The notes under the pieces: model-generated
Databases searched by the model: none
What the model saw: only the letters and a program-made list of their open reading frames with translations
What the model was told of the DNA's origin: nothing
Assembly: GCA_902475645.1 (NCBI GenBank)
Contig: CABSAH010000023.1
Coordinates: forward strand, 1-15,242
Source: an uncultured Christensenellaceae bacterium
Lineage (GTDB): Bacteria; Bacillota; Clostridia; Christensenellales; CAG-138
Direction: 5' to 3'
DNA: 15,242 nt
In this document: in pieces, positions 1 to 8,216 of the stretch
How positions within the stretch are numbered: position 1 is the first letter of the stretch
How the letters are laid out: each line of letters begins with the position of its first letter
Program-made: the position numbers and the translations under genes

Positions 1-1345
1 GTATTCGGTCTATATTTAGCGTTGCGCGCAGCAGGTCGTCATCGCCATGCACATATCCGCCGTATATAACGGGCAGCATACGCATAGCAATGGACGCTAT
101 TTCCGAAAACGGCAGAAGGTTCGCGTTTTCCGTGATTGTTTCCGTTATTTCCATCGGCGCGCGCCAGCTAAAGCTCTCTATGCCTTCATCGGACACAACG
201 CATTTTATGCGTTCATAAAACCAGCTTGGCGTAAGGCTTGTTTCGGTTTTGAAATTGTTTGCGTTGGCTTCCAGCACGTTACGGCACGGTATGCCGCCTA
301 CGGACTGGCCAAGCGTTACAATATAGATACAGCGTGGCGGCTCGTCGGAAAGCACATCGTAGATTGTCTGAGTTTCTCCGTTTACCGTCTCCGTAAGGTA
401 ATAGTGCCGCTCAAGCAGAAATACGCCGTCCGTCTTTAGCGATACGGGCAAGGCGGAAATTGCGTTTTCAACCAGTGCGCGCGCTTCTGACGGCGTTATG
501 GTAAGGCTGTCCTTAGCCTGTTCCGGCACAACGGATTCGTCAAGCAAAAGCGTATAGGTTTCCTTGGCGCCGCCATCGTTGACGCGGGAGCCGCGGTTGT
601 ATGATAGTGATGCGCCAATCTCCTCGCCCCAGTCCACACTTTCATCGTCGTAAGCCATGCGGAGCGGGTCGTTTCGTACCGAAAAGCTCCGCCCATAGCT
701 TTCATCGAATGCGGCGAAAGGCTTTTCCACGGCACTTACGCCCATATAGCGCCCAATATCCGGCTTGTTGGTGCTTATTATCATTTCGCGTAGCGTCCCG
801 TCGGATATCATCTTAGCAGGGTCATCGGGTATGGCGGCAAGCTCCGCTTCAAGGAAGTCAAGCATCTTCTGTGCCTTTTCCCGTTCCCTGCCGGTACTCT
901 CCTTTACGCGGCTCATGCACCTAAGGATGTTTTTTTCAAGCCTCGCCTTGTTAAAGCCGCTGGGCGTGGTGTCGTAAAGCGTTATGCCGCCGCGGAAGCG
1001 GTCAAAGAACGCGCTTACAACCTCCTGCGTGAACTGTATCGGGCGCACCTGTGCAATGGGCATGGCTTCGGCCTCGGGCACGCGCACCACGGCGTCAATA
1101 TCCATTGTAAGCCTTTCGCCTACGGACGTTATATCCGCCGTATACCTCTCCGGCGCCCCAAGCCTGCTTAGCAGGGGATACCGCTCGCCGTCATCAGGCA
1201 TTGTTTCGGTGTTTATAGGCGTTTTCTGCGCCTTTTCTATCATCTGCTCCATATCCTTCTGCACCACTATCGGCGCATCGGGGGTTGCTTGGCAGGCGGT
1301 GAGGAGAAACAGTATAGCAAGTGCAATAACAAATGTTCTTTTCAT
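1..1345 (-). CDS. Lipoprotein paralogue 1 of the tandem array (3' end beyond the window)
   Basis: An open frame runs from ATG at 1345 to the left edge without a stop, giving 448 visible residues. A short basic N-terminus, a hydrophobic stretch and LTAC with Cys18 form a lipoprotein signal, so the mature protein should be anchored on the outer face of the membrane. After the lipobox come the block shared by all four paralogues (residues 15-37), then MPIAQV (95-100) and FTQEVV (105-110), then an SEAR-type segment and ENANLLPF further on. Aligned with the neighbouring paralogue, the visible part stops about 65 residues short of the end, so the PAWxFYG and NAxDGSxID motifs should lie outside the window. 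The start follows an AAAGGA ribosome site and lies 2 nt after the stop of the preceding gene, so it belongs to the same operon. Function unknown. It may belong to the uncharacterised DUF6034-type lipoproteins, a recollection I could not test. Confidence 0.88.
   Translation of the reverse strand, partial: MKRTFVIALAILFLLTACQATPDAPIVVQKDMEQMIEKAQKTPINTETMPDDGERYPLLSRLGAPERYTADITSVGERLTMDIDAVVRVPEAEAMPIAQVRPIQFTQEVVSAFFDRFRGGITLYDTTPSGFNKARLEKNILRCMSRVKESTGREREKAQKMLDFLEAELAAIPDDPAKMISDGTLREMIISTNKPDIGRYMGVSAVEKPFAAFDESYGRSFSVRNDPLRMAYDDESVDWGEEIGASLSYNRGSRVNDGGAKETYTLLLDESVVPEQAKDSLTITPSEARALVENAISALPVSLKTDGVFLLERHYYLTETVNGETQTIYDVLSDEPPRCIYIVTLGQSVGGIPCRNVLEANANNFKTETSLTPSWFYERIKCVVSDEGIESFSWRAPMEITETITENANLLPFSEIASIAMRMLPVIYGGYVHGDDDLLRATLNIDRI
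1241..1303 (-). repeat. Conserved 63-nt N-terminal block, copy 1
   Basis: It encodes the segment from the lipobox through QKDMEQM. It is identical to the other three copies except for the third base of the Thr codon after CysGlnAla, which reads ACC here (coding strand). Confidence 0.9.
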
Positions 1346-1347
1346 AA

Positions 1348-2835
1348 TCAATATCCTTTCTGCGGGTCTATAACGCTGCCGTCCACGGCGTTGACGATAA
1401 GATGGCAGCCGTATCCGTCGCTGTGATGGTCATAACGTGTGCCGTCGTTATATATGGCGGTTCTCGTGCCGTAGAAGCACCATGCGGGCACGAGCAAGCC
1501 GTGACCTATGGAGTTTTGCTCTGTCACGCGCACGAATTCGAGCGAAACGCGGTCTATATCGAAATTCACGCTGCCCATGAAATCCTCCCTCGCAAGCGGC
1601 TCGTGTGATATGGGCATCATCTTTTCAAAAACGGAGACTATATCCTCAAACGGCATCAGCGTGCAGTCCTCAACCACGGTGTTCATTATGGTAAGCGGCG
1701 AATTCCAATGCATGCTGATTATCCCGCTTCCGTCCACACGGAAGCTCATCCGCTCATAGTCCCAGCTTTCGGCGAGCGCATCATTGGAAGCATAGCTTGC
1801 GCCGACTCCGGTAGATGCACAGGGAACGCCCTCGACTATGCGGCGGCATTCAAGCATATAGCAATATGGCTTGGGGTCAGAACCGCTGCTTTCGCCCTGT
1901 GCAAAGCCGATATCATGCGTATCAAAGGGGAGGCCGTTTGCTTCAAGAAAGCTTTTAACTATTGCACGGGCTTCATCGGGCGAAACGCCCGCTTTTTGTG
2001 CTGCGTCCGTCGGCAGCGGCATTTTTGAATTCGGCGCGTTGAATGCGCTTGCAGCGGCTGCGGAGTAGAACAGTCCTGCTCCGGTGGCTTTTGCGCGGCC
2101 GGATAGATGCATTGCGTTTTCACTAAATACGGCGGAGGTCAGCATGTCATCGTTGTTTTTTACCCCAAACTGCGCACCGAAATCCTTGGTGTAGCCCGGC
2201 ACGGCATTCTCCGCCGCGTGCAGACCTAAATAGCTTCCTATTACGCCGCCGTCGGGATCGGTAAGCTCCATGCGTCCCAGCGTGCCGTCCGATGATACAA
2301 GCTCGTTATCCTCCGGTGCGGAGACGTACAGCTTCTCAAGCATTGGAACCAATTCATCGGCATAGTAGGCGGCGGTGGAAATATCGTCCTCGTTGCCCGA
2401 AGCCGCAAGCTGCGCGGCATTCTTTTTTGCGCGTATAAGCTGCTCTTCTATCTGTGCCTTGCTCATGCGGTCGGGAAGTATATACATGGTCTTTTCTCCG
2501 CAAAGCAAATCGAATAAGCGCGAAACTTCCTCCTGCGTAAAATCCCGCGCCGCAACGCGCACTATCGGCATTAGGTAAACGTCGGGAACGTCTACGCCCG
2601 CCTTAACGTCTATTTGCAGCTTGCCTTTTTCCGTGCGGTAGTCATATTCCGCGGGGATGCCGTATCTTTCCCTTATTGCAAGTCTCGCGTCGCCTTCCGC
2701 AAACGTCGGCGCGGAATCCGCCCGTTCTATCATCTGCTCCATATCCTTCTGCACCACTATCGGCGCATCGGGTGTTGCTTGGCAGGCGGTGAGGAGGAGA
2801 AGTGCGGCAAATACAATAACAAATGTTCTTTTCAT
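1348..2835 (-). CDS. Lipoprotein paralogue 2 of the tandem array
   Basis: A predicted lipoprotein of 495 residues with signal MKRTFVIVFAALLLLTAC, Cys18 being the lipidated residue. Its first residues are nearly the same as in paralogue 1. Landmarks shared with the family are MPIVRV (89-94), FTQEEV (99-104), SPDEAR (285-290), LLVPAWCFYG (447-456) and NAVDGSVID (482-490). The last two resemble the closing strands of PepSY or YycI-like folds, which is only a suggestion. I chose ATG at 2835 rather than the in-frame TTG at 2841, because it lines up with paralogue 1 and is preceded by a G-rich ribosome site. It lies 2 nt after the stop of paralogue 3, as expected for an operon. Function unknown. 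The context (a two-component system whose predicted operator sits in front of the array) suggests a role in the envelope. Confidence 0.9.
   Translation of the reverse strand: MKRTFVIVFAALLLLTACQATPDAPIVVQKDMEQMIERADSAPTFAEGDARLAIRERYGIPAEYDYRTEKGKLQIDVKAGVDVPDVYLMPIVRVAARDFTQEEVSRLFDLLCGEKTMYILPDRMSKAQIEEQLIRAKKNAAQLAASGNEDDISTAAYYADELVPMLEKLYVSAPEDNELVSSDGTLGRMELTDPDGGVIGSYLGLHAAENAVPGYTKDFGAQFGVKNNDDMLTSAVFSENAMHLSGRAKATGAGLFYSAAAASAFNAPNSKMPLPTDAAQKAGVSPDEARAIVKSFLEANGLPFDTHDIGFAQGESSGSDPKPYCYMLECRRIVEGVPCASTGVGASYASNDALAESWDYERMSFRVDGSGIISMHWNSPLTIMNTVVEDCTLMPFEDIVSVFEKMMPISHEPLAREDFMGSVNFDIDRVSLEFVRVTEQNSIGHGLLVPAWCFYGTRTAIYNDGTRYDHHSDGYGCHLIVNAVDGSVIDPQKGY
2731..2793 (-). repeat. Conserved 63-nt N-terminal block, copy 2
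   Basis: Same block as at 1241-1303. The single variable base makes the Thr codon ACA here. Confidence 0.9.
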
Positions 2836-2837
2836 AA

Positions 2838-4340
2838 TCAATACCCCCTTCCCAAGTCAATCGTGCTTCCGTCCACCGCATTGATGATTAGTATGGGAAA
2901 CGGCTCTTTGTTCCATGAGCTTGCGTTGCCGTGGGCGAGGTCATACAATGTGCTGCCATCATTGCTCACAACCGTATTATTGCCGTAAAACACCCATGCA
3001 GGCACAAGCAGTCCTGTTGCTTCACTGTCCCGCTCACGCACCCGCACAAGGCAAAGCTCTACCGTGTCTATATTTATATCCATCTCTCCGCTGCCCTCTG
3101 TCCATTTGTTCAGGAATGCTTCGTATTCTATCCTTATCATGGCTTCAAAAACGTCAATGACATCGTTGAACGGAAGAAGAGCTGCATTTTCTGTTACCGT
3201 GTCCATGATTTCTATTGGGTTATGCCACGAAAGATATGTAAGGCCGCTGTTATCCACCGCGAAGGATATGTACTCATAGTACCATGGCAGAGAGGTCGTA
3301 CCGTTATTTGAATCGTCAAGCCCGCTGTCGGTATTGACAAAGCAGGGTATGCCGTTAATCATCCTTGTGTAATAAAGTCGGTAAGCGTAGTTTTCGGCCG
3401 GAGTGCCAAGCTCCTTACCGTCGCCGCTGTATACCCCCATGCCGGTATCGCCTACCAGGAATGCGTGGCCAAGCTTATAGTCGTCCGAAAGTTCGGCAGC
3501 CGCAAAAATATCATCGCAAAGCGCTTTTGCCTCGTTAAAGCTTATGGCGAGCTTTTTACGCGCCGCCTCCGGCAGATTTGTGCCGTCCGTTCGGAGTATG
3601 CCCTGAGAATTGTATTCGACGGTTTTCTTCGTCCTTGAATGCACGCGATAATATAGATGGGTTCCGAATCCGCTATTTGCGGAATACCGTGAATTGGGCG
3701 TTAGTACGTTCATGGTTCGTGCCGTATCGCTCGCTGTATCGTTATCAACATTAAGCAGAAGATAATCGCCAATGTTCTCCAACTCCTGTATATGCATTGT
3801 GCCGTTTGAAATCGGCAGTGCCGGGGCAGTCTCGGGCGCGGCGGAGTATCTTTCTTCTATGCGCTTTAATCGGGCGGTATACTCCTCCTCCGTATAACCG
3901 TACTCCGCATAGCTGCCGTCGGCAAGGCGGCGTTTGGCGTCGATGATAAGCGGTTCAATCTCGGCCTTCGTTTCCACATGTTCGGAACTCGCGTCATACG
4001 CGATTTCTCCTGCATAAAAGTGGTTAAACAGCTTTGTCACAAGCTCCTGAGGAAAGCCGCCCCGCTTAACGCGAACAATAGGCATAGCCGTCGTTTCGGG
4101 TACGGTAATCTCAGCGTTGACCGCTATGCGGAGTCGCCCGTCAAGCCCCGTTGCAGAGAACGTATATCGTCCCTGCGGAATGTCCGGTAAAGCGGCCTCC
4201 CGCACGCCGTTTTCGGGTCGGTCTGCTTTTTCAAGCATCTGCTCCATATCCTTCTGCACCACTATCGGCGCATCGGGAGTTGCTTGGCAGGCGGTGAGGA
4301 GGAGAAGTGCGGTAAATGCGAAAATAAACAGCTTTTTCAT
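2838..4340 (-). CDS. Lipoprotein paralogue 3 of the tandem array
   Basis: A predicted lipoprotein of 500 residues with a clear signal and LTAC lipobox (Cys18). The family landmarks are MPIVRV (86-91), PQELVTKLF (97-105), SFNEAK (267-272), LLPFNDV (388-394), VPAWVFYG (446-453) and NAVDGSTID (487-495). Between these the sequence is strongly diverged from its neighbours, especially residues 110-260, which suggests related folds with different specificities. The ribosome site is weak (TTGGGGT), and the start lies 3 nt after the stop of paralogue 4, so translation may be coupled to the gene in front. No enzymatic motif is visible. Function unknown. Confidence 0.9.
   Translation of the reverse strand: MKKLFIFAFTALLLLTACQATPDAPIVVQKDMEQMLEKADRPENGVREAALPDIPQGRYTFSATGLDGRLRIAVNAEITVPETTAMPIVRVKRGGFPQELVTKLFNHFYAGEIAYDASSEHVETKAEIEPLIIDAKRRLADGSYAEYGYTEEEYTARLKRIEERYSAAPETAPALPISNGTMHIQELENIGDYLLLNVDNDTASDTARTMNVLTPNSRYSANSGFGTHLYYRVHSRTKKTVEYNSQGILRTDGTNLPEAARKKLAISFNEAKALCDDIFAAAELSDDYKLGHAFLVGDTGMGVYSGDGKELGTPAENYAYRLYYTRMINGIPCFVNTDSGLDDSNNGTTSLPWYYEYISFAVDNSGLTYLSWHNPIEIMDTVTENAALLPFNDVIDVFEAMIRIEYEAFLNKWTEGSGEMDINIDTVELCLVRVRERDSEATGLLVPAWVFYGNNTVVSNDGSTLYDLAHGNASSWNKEPFPILIINAVDGSTIDLGRGY
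4236..4298 (-). repeat. Conserved 63-nt N-terminal block, copy 3
   Basis: Same block. The variable Thr codon is ACT, as in copy 4. The codon just after the block gives Leu where the other three copies have Ile. Confidence 0.9.
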
Positions 4341-4343
4341 GAT

Positions 4344-5903
4344 TTAGTACCCCAACTTTACGTCTATTATGCTGCCGTCTATGGCGTTGATGCTCAATAG
4401 CGGACCGCCGTCATTTGGCGCGTGGTCATAGGCTGCACCACTTGCATAGCTTGCTACTGCGCTGCCGTAGAAATTCCACACGGGTATGAGCAGCCCTGCG
4501 GTAAAATTATCCCTTTCCATTACGCGCTGCAAGGAAAGGCGTGCCCGCGTCAGCTCTATCTTGTAGGAGGTTATGCCTTCAAGCGGCGTATACTTAACGG
4601 ACAGCATCTTCAACAATGTTGCTTCAATCTCCGCCCAAGGCAGCAGGTTGGCGTTTTCCGTTATGGTATCCGTCACGACAAGGGGCGCGTTCCACCTCAG
4701 ATTGACAATACCCGCGTCATCAATGGCGATTGTTAGGTATTCATAATCCCATTCTTTACCAAAGCCCATCTCTTCCACACTGGCTTGGGAGATGCCAAAT
4801 GTGGATGCGACCGGAAACCCCTGTACTGTTCTAATAAGATTAAACACATAGGCGTATTTTTCGTCGGCTTTCTTATTATCGGCGGGAGGGATTGTCGAAT
4901 TTGTGCCCGGTATGGGTTCAGCCTCGTAAGCTAACCGCTCGGCATCTGAAAACAGCATTATGCGGTCTACTGTAAAATCATTCAGTCCCAATGCTTGCAT
5001 CAGCGTTTCAACTTTTGCCCGCGCTTCCGTCGGAGTGAGGGCAAGCGCAGAATGCTCAGTCTGCCCGCCTGTTAGCGAAAGCTCCGTCACATCCGCAAGC
5101 TGTGTGCCGCCGATAACATCCAGACGGAACGGCTGATACCCGTTTCGTTCAAAGGATATATGGGAACAGCTTCTCGGGTTAAGCGCGTGTATGTTTCCAT
5201 GTTCATCCACATACACGGATACATCGGCGGTTTTATAATCCGCATCATTATATACGATGAATCTCATGGCATCCCCATTGCCCGGGTCGGAACTGGCATG
5301 GAGTATTGTGTTGATGCCGATAACGCTATTGTCGGATGGGTCGTCAGAGATAACTTCATTTTGGAGAAGGGTTCCGTCTGAAGCGATAAGCACATTTTTA
5401 TCCGGAGCGGTCTTATACATTTCCTCCAGCCGCGCAATCTCATTATCCCAAAATTTACCGCTGCCACCTTGCGCAGCCTTTTCTGCCATGATATTAAGGA
5501 TAGCCTGTTCTATCTGCGGCTTATCCATCTGCTCAGGCTCAAGGTACATAGGCTTGTCCGCGCAAAGTGTATTAAAAAAAGTATACACCTGTTCTTGTGA
5601 AAACTTTCCTGCCTCCACATGCATCATTGGCATGCCGCTTGCTTTCGGTATCTCCAGCGGCACGTCGGCCACAATGGATAGCTTGCCTGCTTCTTCGTTT
5701 AACATAAGTCGCTCCGGCACATTCAGCCTTTCGCGTAGTGTGCCCGCAATGGGGGAATCCTGCGGCTTAGCACCCCGTTCTATCATCTGCTCCATATCCT
5801 TCTGCACCACTATCGGCGCATCGGGAGTTGCTTGGCAGGCGGTGAGCGCCGCCGTGAGCATACATATGCATAGTAATAAGGTATTGCGTATTACGCGCTT
5901 CAT
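4344..5903 (-). CDS. Lipoprotein paralogue 4, first gene of the array
   Basis: A predicted lipoprotein of 519 residues. Its signal peptide is longer than those of the other three (basic MKRVIR, hydrophobic core, LTAC, Cys23). Landmarks are MPMMHV (91-96), FSQEQV (101-106), LLIPVWNFYG (471-480) and NAIDGSIID (506-514). The frame extends upstream to 5960, but I chose ATG at 5903. It has a GGAGAG ribosome site, it starts directly into the signal peptide, and the longer version would begin inside the predicted operator and upstream of the predicted -10. It is the promoter-proximal gene of the four. The promoter at 5936-5989 carries the same repeat array as the response regulator promoter, so the gene is probably under control of the adjacent two-component system. 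Biochemical function unknown. Confidence 0.9.
   Translation of the reverse strand: MKRVIRNTLLLCICMLTAALTACQATPDAPIVVQKDMEQMIERGAKPQDSPIAGTLRERLNVPERLMLNEEAGKLSIVADVPLEIPKASGMPMMHVEAGKFSQEQVYTFFNTLCADKPMYLEPEQMDKPQIEQAILNIMAEKAAQGGSGKFWDNEIARLEEMYKTAPDKNVLIASDGTLLQNEVISDDPSDNSVIGINTILHASSDPGNGDAMRFIVYNDADYKTADVSVYVDEHGNIHALNPRSCSHISFERNGYQPFRLDVIGGTQLADVTELSLTGGQTEHSALALTPTEARAKVETLMQALGLNDFTVDRIMLFSDAERLAYEAEPIPGTNSTIPPADNKKADEKYAYVFNLIRTVQGFPVASTFGISQASVEEMGFGKEWDYEYLTIAIDDAGIVNLRWNAPLVVTDTITENANLLPWAEIEATLLKMLSVKYTPLEGITSYKIELTRARLSLQRVMERDNFTAGLLIPVWNFYGSAVASYASGAAYDHAPNDGGPLLSINAIDGSIIDVKLGY
5784..5846 (-). repeat. Conserved 63-nt N-terminal block, copy 4
   Basis: Same block, Thr codon ACT. 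The identity ends at the block: the signal peptide DNA upstream is unrelated to that of the other copies. Confidence 0.9.
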
Positions 5904-5935
5904 TCCGATTCTCTCCGTTCTTATAGGATATTGCA

Positions 5936-5989
5936 AGCATACCAGCCGAATATGCATCAAGTATTCAACGGATGGTAAACGGATTGTAA
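5936..5989 (-). promoter_or_regulatory. Promoter and response-regulator operator of the lipoprotein operon
   Basis: Read on the minus strand, TTACAATCCGT (5989-5979) is followed directly by TTACCATCCGT (5978-5968) and a weaker third unit, TGAATACTTGA (5967-5957). This is the 11-bp phasing typical of OmpR/PhoB-family operators. An extended -10, TGG then TATGCT (5941-5936), lies downstream. No good -35 hexamer is present at the right distance, as expected of an activator-dependent promoter. The distance from the first repeat base to the -10 (48 nt) equals that in the response regulator promoter. Repeats are seen directly; regulator binding is inferred. Confidence 0.72.
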
Positions 5990-5990
5990 T

Positions 5991-6140
5991 TTATTCGTCA
6001 TTGCCCGATACCGTGATTATTTTCCCCTTGCTTGCGTTCATAACGCCTATAACTATGCGGGGCGAGGCGAACAGGGAAAACAGCACCGCCAACGCAAGCA
6101 GCACATATAAAATATTCCATTTACTGATTGGCTTTTTCAT
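5991..6140 (-). CDS. Small single-pass membrane protein, 49 residues
   Basis: A 49-codon frame starts at ATG 6140 and ends with TAA at 5993-5991. It overlaps the last 20 nt of the histidine kinase gene in another frame. A GGAG ribosome site 6 nt before the start supports translation, and the overlap suggests coupling to the kinase. The product has a basic N-terminus (MKKPISKW), one hydrophobic segment (about residues 9-26, ILYVLLALAVLFSLFA) and a tail of about 22 residues ending GNDE, so it should sit with the N-terminus inside and the C-terminus outside. I do not recognise the family. Its size, topology and place behind a sensor kinase recall small membrane regulators of kinases such as MgrB, but no sequence similarity is claimed. 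It could instead be an accessory protein for the lipoproteins. Confidence 0.7.
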   Translation of the reverse strand: MKKPISKWNILYVLLALAVLFSLFASPRIVIGVMNASKGKIITVSGNDE

Positions 6141-7524
6141 ATTGCGCTCCTTCAGTATCGAATACCACGCTAACCGTTGTGCCTATGCCGGGCGTGCTGG
6201 TTATTATAAGCCGCGCCCCGTGCAGGCGCGCTATCTCATCGCAAAGCGCAAGCCCCAGCCCCGCGCCGCCTGCCTTTCGCGTGCGGGATTTATCCACCAT
6301 GTAAAACGGCTGCGTCAGCTTGTCAAGCTCGCTTTCGGCTATGCCTATGCCGTGGTCCGTAACCGATATAATGCCGCCGTGTGCGTTAAGCTCTATTGTG
6401 TCGCCGCGCCTTGATGCCTTGCCCGCATTGTCTATTAGGTTTATAAACAAATCTGCAAGCAGATCGCGCTCCATCATCACTAATCCCATATCGTTATCCG
6501 TTATAAGCGTCAAACCGCGTATGCGAAGCTGCTCTGCGCACGCGGCCTGTACATCCGCAATAAGCATGGCTGCGGGGACGGGGGAGAGGAGCATATTCCC
6601 GCTTTGGCGAAGCACTATAAGCTGCATCAGCTTTTGACTAAGCCGCTCCACCCGCGTACACGCCGCATCTATTGCATAAAGCGCATCCTCGCGTTCTTCC
6701 TCGGTAAGCTTGGTTGCAAGCAGCGTTTGCGCGTTGCCCTTTATGCCCGTCATGGGCGTTTTTAGCTCATGCGTAAGGGCGGACATGAACATTGTTCGGC
6801 GCTCGGCCTCGTCCCTAAGCTCTTGTATATGCGTTTCCACGGCCTCAGCCATGCGGTTGAAATCCTCGCCAAGCTCGCCTATCTCGTCCCGCTCTGCAAT
6901 CGTTACACGGTTGCCGTATACGCCGTTCGCAATGAGGGCGGTGTTTGCCTTTAATGTCGCTATGGGCTTTAACAACGCCCGCGTTATGAATACCGTCACT
7001 GCGCCCGCCGCAATTATAACGCATAGGCTGATGGCGGCAAAGCTGTATGCAAGCTCCCGTATGCCGGTGAAAACATAGGTTATGTCCTTTATTGTGTAAA
7101 TTCGGTAGCGCGTTTCGTTCACCGTGGCGGCGCTGCCCGCTATAAGCATTGTTTTGTCGCCTATATCCTCTATTATGTATTGCCGTGCATCCGCCGTAAC
7201 GGGCAGATATTCTTCGGGTGATACGGTGGTTGTGTTGTATATAACGTCCGTTCCGCAAAGCAGCGCCGTACTGCTGTCCCCAAGCTGCCCAATAAGATAC
7301 TTTGCAAGGCTCCTTGCGGCGGTTTCGCCGTAGCTTTCGTCAAGCCGTGTCTGCATGGCGCTCTGCCAGCTTGCGGCGCGTATCTGCTGATTTGCAAGCG
7401 CATTATCTATTGCAAGGTTAAGGCTGCTTTGGCCGGAGCGCAGCAGCAGAAGAAGCGAACAGGCCGCGGTGGATAGCGTAACCATCACAACGGCGCAAAG
7501 GGATACCTTCAGCCATAGCTTCAT
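6121..7524 (-). CDS. Membrane sensor histidine kinase
   Basis: A 467-residue histidine kinase with the full domain series: transmembrane segment (about 7-28), extracytoplasmic sensor region (about 30-157), second transmembrane segment (about 160-182), HAMP linker (about 183-235), dimerisation domain with phospho-acceptor His252 in THELKTP, and a catalytic ATPase domain. The ATPase domain shows the N-box (INLIDN, Asn366), G1 (DHGIGI, 390-395), F-box (FYMVDKSR, 407-414) and G2 (GGAGLGLAL, 419-427). All key residues are present, so it should be active. The sensor region matches no domain I recognise. The gene starts 3 nt after the response regulator stop with a GGAGG ribosome site, so the two form an operon, and it overlaps the small membrane protein gene downstream. 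The stimulus is unknown. The adjacent lipoprotein operon suggests an envelope signal. Confidence 0.95.
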   Translation of the reverse strand: MKLWLKVSLCAVVMVTLSTAACSLLLLLRSGQSSLNLAIDNALANQQIRAASWQSAMQTRLDESYGETAARSLAKYLIGQLGDSSTALLCGTDVIYNTTTVSPEEYLPVTADARQYIIEDIGDKTMLIAGSAATVNETRYRIYTIKDITYVFTGIRELAYSFAAISLCVIIAAGAVTVFITRALLKPIATLKANTALIANGVYGNRVTIAERDEIGELGEDFNRMAEAVETHIQELRDEAERRTMFMSALTHELKTPMTGIKGNAQTLLATKLTEEEREDALYAIDAACTRVERLSQKLMQLIVLRQSGNMLLSPVPAAMLIADVQAACAEQLRIRGLTLITDNDMGLVMMERDLLADLFINLIDNAGKASRRGDTIELNAHGGIISVTDHGIGIAESELDKLTQPFYMVDKSRTRKAGGAGLGLALCDEIARLHGARLIITSTPGIGTTVSVVFDTEGAQYEKANQ

Positions 7525-7527
7525 GCT

Positions 7528-8190
7528 CTAATCCTCCAGCCGATAGCCCATTTTGGAGATGGTCTTAATATTATCGAACAGCCCTAATTTTTTGCGAAGC
7601 TGGCCTATGTGTACGTCAACCGTGCGGGTTTCGCCCGCGTAGTCCACGCCCCATACCCCGTGCAAAAGGCGATCCCGCGTAAGGGCTATGTTCTTGTTTT
7701 TTGCAAGCATCACAAGCAGATCAAATTCCATCGGCTTTAGGGTTATCTCAACGCCGCCGCGCCTGACGGAACGTTCAAGCAGGTTTATTTCAAGCCCCGC
7801 GGCGGTGAGCGTTTGTTGCAGCCGCCCCGTGCGCTCCAAAACCTTCTCCACCCGCACCAGCAGCTCCAGCACCTCAAACGGCTTAACTATGTAGTCCTCC
7901 GCGCCGTTGCGAAGCCCCTGTATTTTGGAATCAACGTCGGCCTTTGCGGTCAGGTAAATAACGGGTATATCGTAATGCTTCATGTATGCCATAAGCTCAA
8001 AGCCGTCAAGCCCCGGCAGCATAACGTCAAGCAGCGCAAGGTCATAGTCCGCGTCCCGCGAAAGCGATTCGGCCGCCTGCGCCCCGTCATAAAACGGCGT
8101 GGCGGCGTATCCGGTGGATATAAGGTTTTTAACTATCACCTTGGATATGGCCTCATCGTCCTCAACGACTAAAATGCGGTTTCTTGCCAT
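7528..8190 (-). CDS. OmpR/PhoB-family response regulator
   Basis: A 220-residue two-domain regulator. The receiver domain (about 4-118) has the acidic pair Asp11-Asp12, phospho-acceptor Asp55 in LLDVMLPG, Thr81 and Lys103 (KPF), i.e. the complete active site. The C-terminal winged-helix DNA-binding domain (about 125-219) shows the family features LKPMEFDLL, LTRDRLLHGVWG, RTVDVHIGQLRKKL and the closing GYRLED. It is the first gene of its operon, with an AGGAGGTG ribosome site 10 nt before ATG. It is expected to be phosphorylated by the kinase encoded next to it. The same 11-bp-phased repeats lie in its own promoter and in front of the lipoprotein genes, so autoregulation and control of those genes are the likely roles (inferred). 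Confidence 0.96.
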   Translation of the reverse strand: MARNRILVVEDDEAISKVIVKNLISTGYAATPFYDGAQAAESLSRDADYDLALLDVMLPGLDGFELMAYMKHYDIPVIYLTAKADVDSKIQGLRNGAEDYIVKPFEVLELLVRVEKVLERTGRLQQTLTAAGLEINLLERSVRRGGVEITLKPMEFDLLVMLAKNKNIALTRDRLLHGVWGVDYAGETRTVDVHIGQLRKKLGLFDNIKTISKMGYRLED

Positions 8191-8216
8191 GTGGAAAACA
8201 CCTCCTGTTCGGTATT

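Noticed and set aside
5904..5960. Upstream in-frame start for lipoprotein paralogue 4 at 5960, adding 19 residues
   Set aside because: It would begin inside the operator and upstream of the predicted -10, lacks a ribosome site, and places a non-signal stretch before a normal lipoprotein signal peptide.
5257..6414. Plus-strand frame of 385 codons
   Set aside because: It is antisense to a lipoprotein gene, the promoter region, the 49-residue gene and the kinase, with serine/arginine-rich low-quality translation and no ribosome site or homology I can see.
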